Source: an uncultured Clostridia bacterium (GTDB lineage: Bacteria > Bacillota > Clostridia > Oscillospirales > Ruminococcaceae). From it: a stretch of DNA of 37,568 nt. Position 1 is the stretch's first letter. Each line of letters opens with the position of its first letter. Below the pieces are notes generated by a model. The model had not been told where the DNA came from. It searched no databases and worked only from the letters and a program-made list of their open reading frames with translations. The stretch covers positions 1-37,568 of the forward strand of contig CALWNT010000020.1 in the NCBI GenBank assembly GCA_944382885.1, given 5' to 3'. The translations under genes and the position numbers were made by a program. Shown here piece by piece: positions 8,215 to 17,508 of this stretch.

Positions 8215-11200
8215 ATGAAAAATCGTACGCTTATCAAAGACATCTTCCGTGAAATCAAAAAAACCAAGAATCGCTTTCTTTCCATTTTTGCCATCATCGC
8301 ATTGGGAACTGGTTTTTTCAGTGGGATTAAAATTACCTGTCCCGACATGAAATTAACAGCGGAAGAATATTATGACCAAAATAATCTTATGGATGTAAGC
8401 TTTCTTTCCACATTTGGTTTTACCCAAGAAGATGTCACCGCCTTGGCTCAGCAGGATGGAATTGAGGAAGTCATGCCTGGCTATTCCTACGATGTTATTG
8501 TAAACGCCGGGTCGGAACAGGAAGTACTGACTAAGGTGCTGTCCATCGGAGACAACACCCTCAACCAGCCCCAACTCATTGAAGGGCGGCTTCCTGAAAA
8601 TTCCGGTGAATGCGTTGTCGAAAGCGGCACACACACTCCCGACAATTTTCAAATCGGCGAAACGATCACCCTGACTTCCGGTGTGGAAAACGAAGCTGTA
8701 ACTGACACGCTGAAAACGGATACTTATAAAATTGTAGGCATTGTCCGTTCTCCCCTGTATATCAATTTTGAACGTGGATCTACTTCCATCGGCAATGGTT
8801 CATTGGACTGCTTTATCTTAGTACCGGAAACAGATTTCACACTGGACGCTTATACTGATCTTTATGCTACCTTGTCCTCTGCTAAAGAACTCAATTCCTT
8901 TGAAGACGACTATCAGAAGCTGGTCGATGAGAAACTTACGGAGTTGGAGAAATTTGGAAAAGAACGTGCTCAAATTCGAAAAGAAGAGATCTATGAGGAC
9001 AGTAATGCCGAAATCCAATCCTCTATTGATGAGCTCAATGAAGCGAAAGAACTGCAGCAGTCCGAGCTGCAAAAAGCGCTGGATCGGCTCAACGACGGAG
9101 AACAACAGCTCAACGACGCAAAGGCAGAGCTGAACCAGAGAGAAACTCAACTGGAACAGGAGACCTCAAATGCCTTGGCCCAGCTGCAAGCAGCCACACA
9201 AGAGTTAAAGAATTCTCAGCAAACTCTGCAAAACCGGATCAATAGTTTTCAAACCCTCATGCAGGAGGGAGAAAACAAGCTATCCTCTGGTCAGAAAGAA
9301 ATTGAGGAAAGCCAGGCAAAGCTGGATGAAGAAAAGCAAAAAGCGGAAGAGTCCCGCGCTCAGGTTCAGGCTTCTATTGACCAGGGATATCGGAAATATC
9401 AGGAACTGGTTGATTATTATACCTCTACTGGAGAACTGGAGGAAAAGCAGGAAGAACTCGCTCAAATGAAAGCTCAACTGGACGAAAGCCAGACCAAGCT
9501 AAACAATACCTATCAGGAGGGGCTGGAAAAATTTTCCGCTGCTCAACAGACAATTGACGCCTCTAAACAAGAACTGGAACAGTCTCGCCAGGAACTGGAG
9601 CGCCAGCGCGCTACCGCATTGGCGCAATTCGATGAAGCACAGAAAAAAATAGATTCCGGCTATCAGGAAGTGGAACAGAACACGAAAACACTGGAAGAAG
9701 AGACCGCTTCTGCTCAGGCGCAAATTTCTTCCGCTTGGGCTCAGATCAATCAGCAGGAGCAGGAACTGCAAGACGGCCGTGCAGAGTATGAACAGCAAAA
9801 GGCGGAATCAGAAAAGCAAATTGCTGACGGAGAAAATCAAATACGCGAGGCCCAAAGGAAGCTTAACGAGCTGGAATCCCCTACCTGGTATGTCTTTGAT
9901 CGGAGTACCAACCCCGGTTACAGCGACTATGGAAACGACGCAGAAAGAGTCGATAACGTCGCCAAAGTATTTCCGGTATTTTTTATTTTGGTGGCGATTC
10001 TGGTATGTCTGACCACCATGACCCGTATGGTGGAGGAACACCGGACCCAAATCGGTACCTTGAAAGCGCTGGGATACAGCAAGGGAGCTATTGTTTCCAA
10101 ATACATCGTCTATGCTTCTCTGGCCAGTCTTTTAGGAAGTATTGTCGGCGTGCTGCTCTGCTCGAAGCTGTTCCCCATAATTATCTTTAACGCGTACCGG
10201 ATTATGTATAACCTTCCGGATATTATTGCGCCGATCCGGTGGAACTACTTACTGCTGAGCATCCTTGTGTCTATTGTCTGTACTGTCTCTTCTGCGTTTT
10301 TGTCCTGTTATGCCGAGCTCTTTTCTCAGCCGGCCCAGTTGATGCGGCCCAAAGCTCCCAAAGCAGGGAAACAGATTTTGTTGGAAAAAATCCCCTTCCT
10401 ATGGTCAAAATTCAGCTTTATCTATAAGGTCACATTTCGCAACATCTTTCGGTATAAAAAACGGATTCTCATGACCGTAATCGGAATTGCGGGATGTACT
10501 GCGCTGATGCTCACAGGTTTTGGCTTACGCCACGCTATTTCCTCTATTGTGCCAAAGCAGTTTGAAGAAATTTTCCGATATGACGCGATCGCCGCCTTGG
10601 AAGACGATCTTTCTGCCGAAGAAAAGGAATCATTATACCAAGAGCTTTCCGCCAATACCATGATGGAAAACGAAATGTTCCTCCATAATGAAGCTCTGGA
10701 GGTTTCGGCTAACGATGTGACCAAAAGCGCTACTCTCTATGTTCCGGAAGATACTGAGAATTTTTCAGACTATATTGTTTTGCGGGAACGGAAAGGTCAT
10801 AAACCGCTGAATTTGGAAGATGACGGAATTATCATCAGCGAAAAGCTGGCAAAGCTTTTAAGCGTCAAGACAGGGGATCAAGTCTCTCTAGTTGTAGATA
10901 ACGAGTCCTTAGAGGTGATCGTGTCTGGCATTACAGAAAACTATACTACCCACATGGTTTATATGTCGCCCCGCCTGTATGAGTCTTTATATCAGGAAAG
11001 TCCTGATTATAACTGTTTGATTTTCCATTTGGCGGACGATGTAGATTCGGATACCTTGTCTACCCAACTTAACAATGACAGCAGAATTTTGGGAATCAGC
11101 TTTTCTGACAGTATCAGCAGTTCTTTTGAGGATATCGTGTCCAGCCTAAATTATATTGTTCTGATCATCATTGTCTGTGCCGGAGCATTGGCCTTTATCG

Positions 11201-11547
11201 TGCTCTATAATCTGATTAACATCAATGTGACCGAGCGTACCAGAGAGCTGGCCACAATTAAGGTGCTGGGCTTCTTTGACAGAGAAGTGGATGCGTATAT
11301 TTACCGGGAAACTGTATTCTGTACCCTGCTGGGGATTATTGCCGGACTGATTCTGGGAATCTTTTTGGAGCGGTTTGTCGTGGTTACAGCAGAGGTAGAC
11401 GTGGTCATGTTCACTCCTGAAATCGACGTGATGAGTTATCTGTTGTCTGCCTTTTTGACTCTGCTCTTTACCGTGATTGTCATTTTTGCCCTTCACTTTA
11501 AACTCAAGAAGCTGGATATGGTGGAATCTTTAAAGGAATTGGAATAA
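8215..11547 (+). CDS. FtsX-type ABC permease with long coiled-coil extracytoplasmic domain
   Basis: Large permease of 1110 residues partnering the preceding ATPase. TM1 lies at about residues 20-40 after a basic N-terminus (REIKKTKNRFLS). A MacB-like external domain follows, then a Gln/Glu/Lys-rich stretch from about 255 to 556 with continuous heptad character (e.g. LNDGEQQLNDAKAELNQ), which I read as a ~300-residue coiled coil. The first FtsX domain begins near 580 (VFPVFFILVAILVCLTTMTRMVEEHRTQ is the entry helix), a further helix pair near 750 precedes a second external domain, and the last FtsX domain spans about 980-1105 with three helices. Two FtsX halves in one chain suggest one polypeptide supplies both membrane halves. 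Such proteins are common in Clostridia, with substrates mostly unknown. GGAAGCGGACAGCA precedes the ATG. Confidence 0.93.
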   Translation: MKNRTLIKDIFREIKKTKNRFLSIFAIIALGTGFFSGIKITCPDMKLTAEEYYDQNNLMDVSFLSTFGFTQEDVTALAQQDGIEEVMPGYSYDVIVNAGSEQEVLTKVLSIGDNTLNQPQLIEGRLPENSGECVVESGTHTPDNFQIGETITLTSGVENEAVTDTLKTDTYKIVGIVRSPLYINFERGSTSIGNGSLDCFILVPETDFTLDAYTDLYATLSSAKELNSFEDDYQKLVDEKLTELEKFGKERAQIRKEEIYEDSNAEIQSSIDELNEAKELQQSELQKALDRLNDGEQQLNDAKAELNQRETQLEQETSNALAQLQAATQELKNSQQTLQNRINSFQTLMQEGENKLSSGQKEIEESQAKLDEEKQKAEESRAQVQASIDQGYRKYQELVDYYTSTGELEEKQEELAQMKAQLDESQTKLNNTYQEGLEKFSAAQQTIDASKQELEQSRQELERQRATALAQFDEAQKKIDSGYQEVEQNTKTLEEETASAQAQISSAWAQINQQEQELQDGRAEYEQQKAESEKQIADGENQIREAQRKLNELESPTWYVFDRSTNPGYSDYGNDAERVDNVAKVFPVFFILVAILVCLTTMTRMVEEHRTQIGTLKALGYSKGAIVSKYIVYASLASLLGSIVGVLLCSKLFPIIIFNAYRIMYNLPDIIAPIRWNYLLLSILVSIVCTVSSAFLSCYAELFSQPAQLMRPKAPKAGKQILLEKIPFLWSKFSFIYKVTFRNIFRYKKRILMTVIGIAGCTALMLTGFGLRHAISSIVPKQFEEIFRYDAIAALEDDLSAEEKESLYQELSANTMMENEMFLHNEALEVSANDVTKSATLYVPEDTENFSDYIVLRERKGHKPLNLEDDGIIISEKLAKLLSVKTGDQVSLVVDNESLEVIVSGITENYTTHMVYMSPRLYESLYQESPDYNCLIFHLADDVDSDTLSTQLNNDSRILGISFSDSISSSFEDIVSSLNYIVLIIIVCAGALAFIVLYNLININVTERTRELATIKVLGFFDREVDAYIYRETVFCTLLGIIAGLILGIFLERFVVVTAEVDVVMFTPEIDVMSYLLSAFLTLLFTVIVIFALHFKLKKLDMVESLKELE

Positions 11548-11594
11548 CCCTTCCTTCTGTTGATAAGACTTTAGTTGACCTCTCAAAAAAGCGC

Positions 11595-11640
11595 AAAAAA
11601 TGCTTCTCATTCATTAGATGTGAATGAGAAGCATTTTTCT
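11595..11640. terminator. Bidirectional terminator between FtsX permease and amino-acid ABC ATPase
   Basis: A 13-bp perfect stem (TGCTTCTCATTCA with TGAATGAGAAGCA, 11601-11633) is flanked by A-runs on the left and T-runs on the right, so it can stop transcription from both convergent units. Confidence 0.88.
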
Positions 11641-11654
11641 TTCGGAAAAATCGG

Positions 11655-11682
11655 TTTATCAGGGAAGGCCCCCCCTGATAAA
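11655..11682 (-). terminator. Second hairpin downstream of the amino-acid ABC ATPase
   Basis: A 10-bp stem (TTTATCAGGG with CCCTGATAAA) lies directly after the ATPase stop. On the minus strand it is followed by ACCGATTTTT, so the T-run is short and displaced. It may be an auxiliary terminator or a 3'-end stabilising hairpin. Confidence 0.45.
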
Positions 11683-11687
11683 TTGAA

Positions 11688-12410
11688 CTATAAAACCTTT
11701 GACAAAAATTCTTGCAGTCTCGGATCCCGAGGGTGGGTAAAGAATTCGTCCGGCGTATTTTCTTCCTTGACAATACCCTCATCAATAAAGAGCACACGGG
11801 TTGCCACCTCTCTGGCAAATCCCATTTCGTGAGTTACCACTACCATTGTCATACCGTCGTCAGCCAATTCTTTCATCAATTCCAGAACCTCGCCTACCAT
11901 TTCTGGGTCCAAAGCGGAGGTCGGTTCGTCAAAAAGCATCACATCCGGATTCATCGCCAACGCACGGACAATGGCGATACGCTGTTTCTGCCCACCGGAC
12001 AACATAGCGGGATAGGTATTTGCCTTATCTGCCAAGCCAATCCGATTTAATAAACTCATCGCCTTCTCTTTTGCTTCTTCAGCAGTCATGAGTTTGAGTT
12101 TTACCGGTGCCAGCGTAATATTTTGCAGAATGGTCAGGTGAGGAAATAAATTAAAATGCTGAAACACCATTCCCATTTTCTGCCGTACTTTATTGATATC
12201 TGTTTTTTTATCGGTAATGTTCTGTCCCTCTACCCAGATTTCTCCCTCGGTAGGTTCTTCCAAAAGGTTCAAACAGCGCAGAAAAGTGCTCTTGCCAGAA
12301 CCAGACGGCCCGATAATTACGACCTTTTCCCCTTTGTGTATCGTTTGGGTGATGCCGTTTAAGACATGGTTTTCTCCAAAAGATTTTTGTAGATTTTTAA
12401 CCTCGATCAC
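11688..12410 (-). CDS. Polar amino-acid ABC transporter ATP-binding protein (GlnQ type)
   Basis: Energy-coupling subunit of the importer formed with the permease and binding protein upstream. It carries Walker [11 protein letters not shown]-loop [12 protein letters not shown], signature LSGGQKQR, Walker [21 protein letters not shown] and switch histidine [13 protein letters not shown]; the last phrase and the DPEMVGEVL run are characteristic of the GlnQ/HisP/ArtP (PAAT) group. Length is 240 residues. The start is GTG at 12410, ten bases after AAAGGAGG; an in-frame TTG at 12431 would place that site inside the protein. The start overlaps the end of the permease gene by 14 bases, consistent with coupled translation. 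The specific amino acid (glutamine, cystine or another) cannot be told from sequence. Confidence 0.94.
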   Translation of the reverse strand: MIEVKNLQKSFGENHVLNGITQTIHKGEKVVIIGPSGSGKSTFLRCLNLLEEPTEGEIWVEGQNITDKKTDINKVRQKMGMVFQHFNLFPHLTILQNITLAPVKLKLMTAEEAKEKAMSLLNRIGLADKANTYPAMLSGGQKQRIAIVRALAMNPDVMLFDEPTSALDPEMVGEVLELMKELADDGMTMVVVTHEMGFAREVATRVLFIDEGIVKEENTPDEFFTHPRDPRLQEFLSKVL

Positions 12411-13125
12411 TTCTCGCCAGCCTCCTTTCAAAGATATTTAAGAGCTTGGTCAATCCCAATACTAGAACCAGATAAATGGCTGCTACAATCAATAAGGGGG
12501 TCAGCATATCGTAGGTGGCGGAACTGATCCGCTCTGCGGTTTTGGTCAAATCGTAAACTGTGACAGTTCCCACAATCGCGGTTTCCTTAATCAAAACAAT
12601 AAATTCGTTTCCCAAAGCAGGAAGAATATTTTTGACAGCCTGAGGCATGATAATGCTCTTCATCACTGTGGGATAAGAAAGCCCCAAAGAACGCCCCGCT
12701 TCCATCTGGCCTTTATCAATGGACATGATCCCTGCACGGATAATCTCCGCAACATAGGCGCCGGAGTTGATCCCAAAGGTCAAAGCGCCCACATACATCG
12801 CGTCGATCCTTGCCGATGCAAAAATACAGAAATACATAATTAACAGCTGAACATACACCGGCGTGCCTCGAATAATGCCGATATAGACATTACAGAGGAA
12901 ACCCAGCGGTTTCAGTTTTTTATTGTTGACAGCGGTAACCTTAATAATTGCGACCAGCGTACCGATCGCAATACCGATAATAACGGCCAGAAAAGCCAGA
13001 ATCAGAGAATTTTTCAGTCCTTCTAAAATAAATAGATACCGGTCTTTGACGATCAGTGACTTATACAGAGCGTCGCAAACATCTTGAAACCATTCCAAGT
13101 ATGACACATCCTTTTCATTCTGCAA
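12397..13125 (-). CDS. Polar amino-acid ABC transporter permease (HisM/GlnP type)
   Basis: Membrane subunit with an N-terminal His/Glu/Gln/Arg/opine permease domain. The hydrophobic segments begin at about residues 32 ([20 protein letters not shown]), 80, 100 and 205, and the EAA loop is [20 protein letters not shown] at about 140-160, which docks on the ATPase. Length is up to 242 residues. The start is uncertain: TTG at 13125 keeps the longest frame but lacks a ribosome site, while an in-frame TTG at 13098 sits ten bases after AAAGGA. In both cases the protein begins with the [12 protein letters not shown] segment before the first helix. A hairpin separates it from the binding-protein gene. 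Confidence 0.92.
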   Translation of the reverse strand: MQNEKDVSYLEWFQDVCDALYKSLIVKDRYLFILEGLKNSLILAFLAVIIGIAIGTLVAIIKVTAVNNKKLKPLGFLCNVYIGIIRGTPVYVQLLIMYFCIFASARIDAMYVGALTFGINSGAYVAEIIRAGIMSIDKGQMEAGRSLGLSYPTVMKSIIMPQAVKNILPALGNEFIVLIKETAIVGTVTVYDLTKTAERISSATYDMLTPLLIVAAIYLVLVLGLTKLLNIFERRLARSDRG

Positions 13126-13135
13126 TATAACACAT

Positions 13136-13165
13136 CTGAGGATGCAGCCCCTGCTACATCCTCAG
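13136..13165 (-). promoter_or_regulatory. Intercistronic hairpin between binding protein and permease genes
   Basis: CTGAGGATG and CATCCTCAG pair as a 9-bp perfect stem, with a further CAG/CTG pairing inside. There is no T-run, so this is probably not a full terminator. Such hairpins in binding-protein operons often protect the upstream message and lower expression of the permease; that role is inferred here. Confidence 0.55.
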
Positions 13166-13188
13166 AATGATACCTTTGTGTTTTGCCC

Positions 13189-13968
13189 TTATAAAGCTTC
13201 TTTTGAATATTTTTCGGTAAATTCATCAATTTTACCTTCATCTATCAGTCTCTGAAGAACCTTATCAATAGTTTCTTTCAGTTCGGTGTTTCCTTTCTGA
13301 ATGGCCAAGCCGTAGCTGTCAGTAAAAAGTTCGGTAGAGCTGATTTCCAAACCATCGTTTGCTTCTACCAAAAGCTGCGCTGGCAATTGGTCCATAACGA
13401 TGCAGTCAATTTTACCGTTTTTCAAATCCGCAGCAGCCTGAGTATATTTCTTATACTGTTTTAATTCCTTTGGCTGAACAGCGTTTTCCGGATCTCCGTA
13501 GACCATATCGCCGGTAGTACCAGTCTGAACGCCTACTACCTTATCAGCCAGATCTTCCTCAGCAGCAATGGAAGTATCACCGCTCTTTACCACAATTACC
13601 TGAGTAGAAGTAGCATATTCAATGCTGAAGTCCATCTGTTCCTGACGCTCCGGCGTAATAGAAATGCCAGCCGCAGCGAAATCAGCCTGTCCTTGCTGAA
13701 CAGCAGTCAAAGCGGCGGTAAAATCCATATCCTGAATCTCTAATTCTTTTCCCATTTCCTTCGCAATCTCTTTGGCAATCTCTACGTCGATTCCAACTAC
13801 TTCGCTGCCGTCAACATATTCATAGGGCGCAAAGCCGGCTTCTGTAGCCATAATCAATTTATCATCAGAACCCTGAGCGCTACCGCTTTCTTTGGAACCA
13901 CAGGCTGCAAGCAAAGAAGCAGTCATACCAGCAGCTACAATTAACGCTAAAACTTTCTTCATCTTCAT
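13189..13968 (-). CDS. Amino-acid ABC transporter substrate-binding lipoprotein (SBP family 3)
   Basis: Captures an amino acid outside the membrane for the importer encoded downstream. The N-terminus is a lipoprotein signal with lipobox LAAC (cysteine at residue 23), followed by a low-complexity G/S linker and the bilobal SBP-3 domain: family phrases include ATEAGFAPYEYVDG, VGIDVEIAKEIAKEMGKELEIQDMDF and AAGISITPERQEQMDFS. The length of 259 residues is normal. The ATG at 13968 follows AGAGGG by six bases. A possible -10 (TATGAT, 14057-14062 complement) lies about 90 bases upstream, but its -35 is poor. The binding pocket hints at a polar or branched side chain but does not settle the ligand. 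Confidence 0.94.
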   Translation of the reverse strand: MKMKKVLALIVAAGMTASLLAACGSKESGSAQGSDDKLIMATEAGFAPYEYVDGSEVVGIDVEIAKEIAKEMGKELEIQDMDFTAALTAVQQGQADFAAAGISITPERQEQMDFSIEYATSTQVIVVKSGDTSIAAEEDLADKVVGVQTGTTGDMVYGDPENAVQPKELKQYKKYTQAAADLKNGKIDCIVMDQLPAQLLVEANDGLEISSTELFTDSYGLAIQKGNTELKETIDKVLQRLIDEGKIDEFTEKYSKEAL

Positions 13969-14133
13969 AATAAACCCTCTTTATCGACCTAATTTTCGCC
14001 GGAAAACAATAGCTTTGTACTTTTTGCTTTCCAATCTATTAACTGTTACTAAATTTATCATAGGAGATTCTAAAAAGCAAGGACTTTGCCTAAAAAATCG
14101 CATTTTATACAATCTGTCTGAATGAGTATTCTG

Positions 14134-14952
14134 TCATTTTAGGAGATATTTCATATCATTTTGTATATTTATGCAAAAATCCATTTCTTTATGCATAACG
14201 GGATGAGAAAACCAAAGCCGGGTACAGCACAGAGCATGTCTGGAAATCCCGGTCATATCACCGCCGTACAAATCATCTCCCGCCAGAGGATATCCTAAAT
14301 GAGAAAAGTGTACCCTAATTTGATGGGTGCGACCGGTATGAAGCCGTACCAGCACCAGCGTATAGCCATTTTTTCGCTGAAGCACCTGATACTCCGTAAC
14401 ACTTTTCTGCCCCTCAGGAGCCACCATCCGCTTGATGATGCTTCCCGGCATTCTGGCAATCGGGGCGTCAATCACGCCAAAATCTTGTGGAAACTCCCCC
14501 GTCAGGAGAGCGGTATATTCCTTCTGCAAACTTCCGGACAGCTGTTTGGCGCAAAAAGCGTTTTTCGCCGCCAGGCAAAGTCCGGTGGTGTTGGCATCCA
14601 GCCGATTGATTGGACGAAAAACGGAAGGAATACCCTTCTGTTCCATATAGTAAGCAAAATAATTTGCCAAAGTATCGTGATGATGGGCGATGGAAGGATG
14701 CACCGGCATGAAAGGCGGCTTATCAAATAGAATGAAATCCTCATCCTCATAAATCACAGGGACGAAAAGCTCTGGATTCGGCATAATCTGGGAAGTCTCT
14801 TCCTGCAATATCACCGTGAGAAGATCCCCGGCATGAAGGGGATCTACCATCCGCACATGAACTCCGTTTAAGAGAATATGCCCGGGTTCCCGTTTCAGGC
14901 GGTTAATGATCCGTCTGGAAAATCCGTGGGTGCGGATCAAATAATGTTCCAC
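14134..14952 (-). CDS. RluA-family 23S rRNA/tRNA pseudouridine synthase
   Basis: Isomerises uridine to pseudouridine in structured RNA. The catalytic aspartate is in RPINRLDANTTGL (motif II, H/N-R-L-D-x-x-T-x-G), followed by KEYTALLTGEF, the RLHTGRTHQIRVH motif and GDDLYGG. An S4-like N-terminal part (FSRRIINRLKREPGHILLNGVHV) is present. The coordinates use the first conventional start, GTG at 14952, with a purine-rich GAGGAAGG upstream. However the same frame continues to 15000 with residues RTFHYTITAGEEGV that look like the true N-terminus of this family. The codon at 14998-15000 is ATC, seven bases after a perfect AAAGGAGG, and a stop lies just before, so the real start may be that ATC. 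The target site is unknown. Confidence 0.9.
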   Translation of the reverse strand: MEHYLIRTHGFSRRIINRLKREPGHILLNGVHVRMVDPLHAGDLLTVILQEETSQIMPNPELFVPVIYEDEDFILFDKPPFMPVHPSIAHHHDTLANYFAYYMEQKGIPSVFRPINRLDANTTGLCLAAKNAFCAKQLSGSLQKEYTALLTGEFPQDFGVIDAPIARMPGSIIKRMVAPEGQKSVTEYQVLQRKNGYTLVLVRLHTGRTHQIRVHFSHLGYPLAGDDLYGGDMTGISRHALCCTRLWFSHPVMHKEMDFCINIQNDMKYLLK

Positions 14953-15025
14953 CAGAACGCCTTCCTCTCCGGCGGTAATGGTATAGTGAAAAGTCCTGAT
15001 AGAAGCTCCTCCTTTCTAAATCAGC

Positions 15026-15052
15026 AAAAGCGGGCAAGAATGTCTTGCCCGC
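15026..15052 (-). terminator. Terminator after ilvE
   Basis: A 10-bp stem (GCGGGCAAGA with TCTTGCCCGC) with a three-base loop is followed on the minus strand by TTTTGCTG. It lies between ilvE and the pseudouridine synthase. The T-run is short, so partial read-through into the latter gene is likely. Confidence 0.7.
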
Positions 15053-15075
15053 TTCCAATCATGCTACAGAACCTT

Positions 15076-16146
15076 TTACTTCACGTCATAGCTCCAGCCA
15101 AATGGATCTGGGAGTTTCCCCCACTGGATACCGGTGAGATTGTCATACAATTTCTGAGACAGCTCACCAATTTCATTGTGATTGATCTCCATGACCAGAT
15201 CTTTATATTTCAATTCACCGATCGGAGAAATAACAGCGGCAGTACCGGTGCCAAACGCTTCCTTCAATTTACCATCCTGATAAGCTTTTACCAATTCATC
15301 AATAGAAAGCCGGCGCTCTGAAACCCGATAACCCCAGGATTTTAACAGCTCTACAACAGATTTTCTGGTAATACCAGCAAGAATGCTGCCATCCAATTCC
15401 GGTGTTACTACTTCATCGCCCAATACAAAGAACACATTCATCGCTCCTACTTCGGAAACATATTTGTGTTCCACGCCGTCCAGCCAGAGCACCTGAGAAT
15501 AGCCTTCTTCTTCGGCCACATCCTGTGCTTTCAAAGAAGCGGCATAGTTTCCGCCGGTCTTTGCAAAGCCGGTGCCGCCCTGTACGGCTCTGACATATTT
15601 GGTCTCCACATAAATTTTTACCGGATTCAGGCCGGTTGCATAGTAGGCGCCGGAGGGAGACATGATAATGAAAAATTTATAGGTAGTAGAAGCATGTGCC
15701 CCCAAAGCGTCTTCTGTCCCAATAATAAACGGACGGATATAAAGGGAAGCACCGTCAGTATGAGGCACCCAATCGGCGTCGATCTTTAACAGTTCTACCA
15801 ATGCGTGCAGTGCAAAAGCCTCGTCAAACTGAGGGATACAGATGCGGTCGCAGGAAACATTCAAACGCTTAAAGTTTTCTTCCGGGCGGAACAGCTTGAT
15901 CGATCCATCTGGAGCGCGATAAGCTTTCATTCCCTCAAAGACCTCCTGGCTATAGTGCAGACAGGTCATAGCAGGGCTCATGGGAACCGGGCCAAAGGGA
16001 ACGATTTTCGCGTCGTGCCAACCGTTTTCTTGGTCATAATCCATCACAAACATATGATCGGTAAAAATTTTACCGAAACCGAGTTTTGTTTCATCAGCCG
16101 GTTTTGCTTTTCTGTTTGCAGACAATTCAATTTTCAGATCCAACAT
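15076..16146 (-). CDS. ilvE: Branched-chain amino acid aminotransferase
   Basis: Fold-IV PLP aminotransferase of the BCAT-II type, interconverting leucine, isoleucine and valine with their 2-oxo acids using glutamate. Visible marks are the PLP lysine in [13 protein letters not shown] (about residue 196), the substrate loop [29 protein letters not shown] near residue 70, [10 protein letters not shown] and [10 protein letters not shown]. The length of 356 residues fits the long BCAT class shared with eukaryotes and many Firmicutes. The ATG at 16146 follows AAAAGGG by eight bases; seven further codons upstream lack a site. It has a strong promoter and its own terminator, so it is probably monocistronic or partly read through. 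Reading it as D-amino acid transaminase is unlikely because of the length and motifs. Confidence 0.96.
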   Translation of the reverse strand: MLDLKIELSANRKAKPADETKLGFGKIFTDHMFVMDYDQENGWHDAKIVPFGPVPMSPAMTCLHYSQEVFEGMKAYRAPDGSIKLFRPEENFKRLNVSCDRICIPQFDEAFALHALVELLKIDADWVPHTDGASLYIRPFIIGTEDALGAHASTTYKFFIIMSPSGAYYATGLNPVKIYVETKYVRAVQGGTGFAKTGGNYAASLKAQDVAEEEGYSQVLWLDGVEHKYVSEVGAMNVFFVLGDEVVTPELDGSILAGITRKSVVELLKSWGYRVSERRLSIDELVKAYQDGKLKEAFGTGTAAVISPIGELKYKDLVMEINHNEIGELSQKLYDNLTGIQWGKLPDPFGWSYDVK

Positions 16147-16222
16147 ACTAAACACCCTTTTCAGCAATTTACTGCTTTAAACGATAAACCACTTTATCAG
16201 AATAAAACATTTATTAAAAATT

Positions 16223-16251
16223 ATTATAGCAACTATCTGCGGGTTTGACAA
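16223..16251 (-). promoter_or_regulatory. Sigma-A promoter of ilvE
   Basis: On the minus strand TTGTCA, a 17-base spacer and TATAAT. The expected transcript starts near 16216, giving a leader of about 70 bases without an obvious T-box or attenuator. Confidence 0.75.
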
Positions 16252-16318
16252 CAGCGTTCTGCACGAATTGACCAGTTTTTTTCAAAATTCCTTTTGTGAA
16301 AACCCTGAAAAGGGATCA

Positions 16319-17395
16319 TTAGAACAGGCTCAGCTCCTGTTGATTCCAGAAAGGAAGAAAGGCGGCAGGCAATGGATAATCCCTTTCGATTTCCGTCCGG
16401 CTTTTCCAGAGGAAAGGCGATAGCTCCCCTTTTTCTTCCACCTCGACGAGATAGCCCTGCATCTGCCACTCCAGATGGGTAAAGATGTGCTTGGCTTTTC
16501 CCAAAGAAGAAATAGAGATCACAGATAGTCCCCAGGGAGAAAGGACCTCCCCTATTTCCTTTTTGGCAATTTGGCCGGGCAGGTTGGGAAGTTCCCAAAG
16601 CGAGGCCAGAAGTCCCTTGGGCGGACGCTGATGAATGGCTGTTTTTCCATCTTTCAGCAGGAGAAATACCGTTCGTTTTTCTACAACCCGCTCTTTTTTG
16701 CCGTCTTTTACCGGAAGCTCCATCTGAATATTCTGACGGCAGGCCTCGCACAAATGAGAAACCGGGCAGTTCCCGCAGTCTGGAAATCCATTCGGCAGAC
16801 AAACGGTAGCGCCCAGCTCCATCAGCGCCTGGTTAAAATCCCCGGGCCGGTCTTTTGGGATCACTTCTAATAACTCCCGCTCCAATGATTTTTTCGTCTC
16901 CGGCCTGCTGATGTTTTTCCGGCTTCCGGTGATGCGGGAAATTACCCTGAGCACATTTCCGTCTACTGCAGGGGCCGGAATCGAAAAGGCGATGGAACAA
17001 ATAGCTCCTGCGGTATAGCTTCCGATCCCCGGCAGCTTTTGTATCTCTTCATACGAGGCAGGCAGCTCTCCATGATACCGTTCCACGATGATTCGGGCCG
17101 CCTTTTGCAGATTGCGCACCCGGTTATAATATCCAAGCCCTTCCCACAGTTTTAAAAGCTGCTGCTCCGGAGCCTGAGCCAAATCATAGATGGTGGGCAA
17201 GGCATTCAAAAAACGAAGATAATAGGATTTCACCGCTTCTACCCGGGTTTGCTGAAGCATAATTTCAGATACCCACACATGGTATGGCTTGGGATCTTCC
17301 CGCCAGGGCAGGATTCTTGCATTGGCATCGTACCAATCTAATAGGGGTGAAACAAGGGTGGATAAGGGAAAATCTTTGGCAATCAAGTTTGACAC
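16319..17395 (-). CDS. mutY: A/G-specific adenine DNA glycosylase
   Basis: Removes adenine mispaired with 8-oxoguanine, preventing G:C to T:A changes. The HhH-GPD domain shows ILPWRED, the catalytic glutamate region VSEIMLQQTRVEAV (about residues 40-55), the helix-hairpin-helix LPGIGSYTAGAI and the catalytic aspartate in VDGNVLRV (about 145). Four cysteines at about 197-214 in the pattern C-x7-C-x2-C-x5-C bind a 4Fe-4S cluster; the first spacing is one longer than in E. coli, a variant I believe occurs in other clostridia. A NUDIX-like C-terminal domain follows (FTHLEWQMQGYLV). Length is 358 residues. I chose GTG at 17395, eight bases after AAGGA; the TTG at 17413 would include that site. No promoter was evident. 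Confidence 0.95.
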   Translation of the reverse strand: MSNLIAKDFPLSTLVSPLLDWYDANARILPWREDPKPYHVWVSEIMLQQTRVEAVKSYYLRFLNALPTIYDLAQAPEQQLLKLWEGLGYYNRVRNLQKAARIIVERYHGELPASYEEIQKLPGIGSYTAGAICSIAFSIPAPAVDGNVLRVISRITGSRKNISRPETKKSLERELLEVIPKDRPGDFNQALMELGATVCLPNGFPDCGNCPVSHLCEACRQNIQMELPVKDGKKERVVEKRTVFLLLKDGKTAIHQRPPKGLLASLWELPNLPGQIAKKEIGEVLSPWGLSVISISSLGKAKHIFTHLEWQMQGYLVEVEEKGELSPFLWKSRTEIERDYPLPAAFLPFWNQQELSLF

Positions 17396-17508
17396 AGTAA
17401 AATTCCTTTCCAAATGATATTTGCTGAGGGATATCGTTTCTAGAGACCATAAAATGAATTTTCTAAACAGGAAAACCGTTCCTATCCCCAGCGGAGCGAT
17501 CTCTCCCG

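Noticed and set aside
16272..16290. CodY-box-like AATTTTGAAAAAAAC upstream of ilvE
   Set aside because: Four mismatches to AATTTTCNGAAAATT and the site lies upstream of the promoter; too weak to claim.
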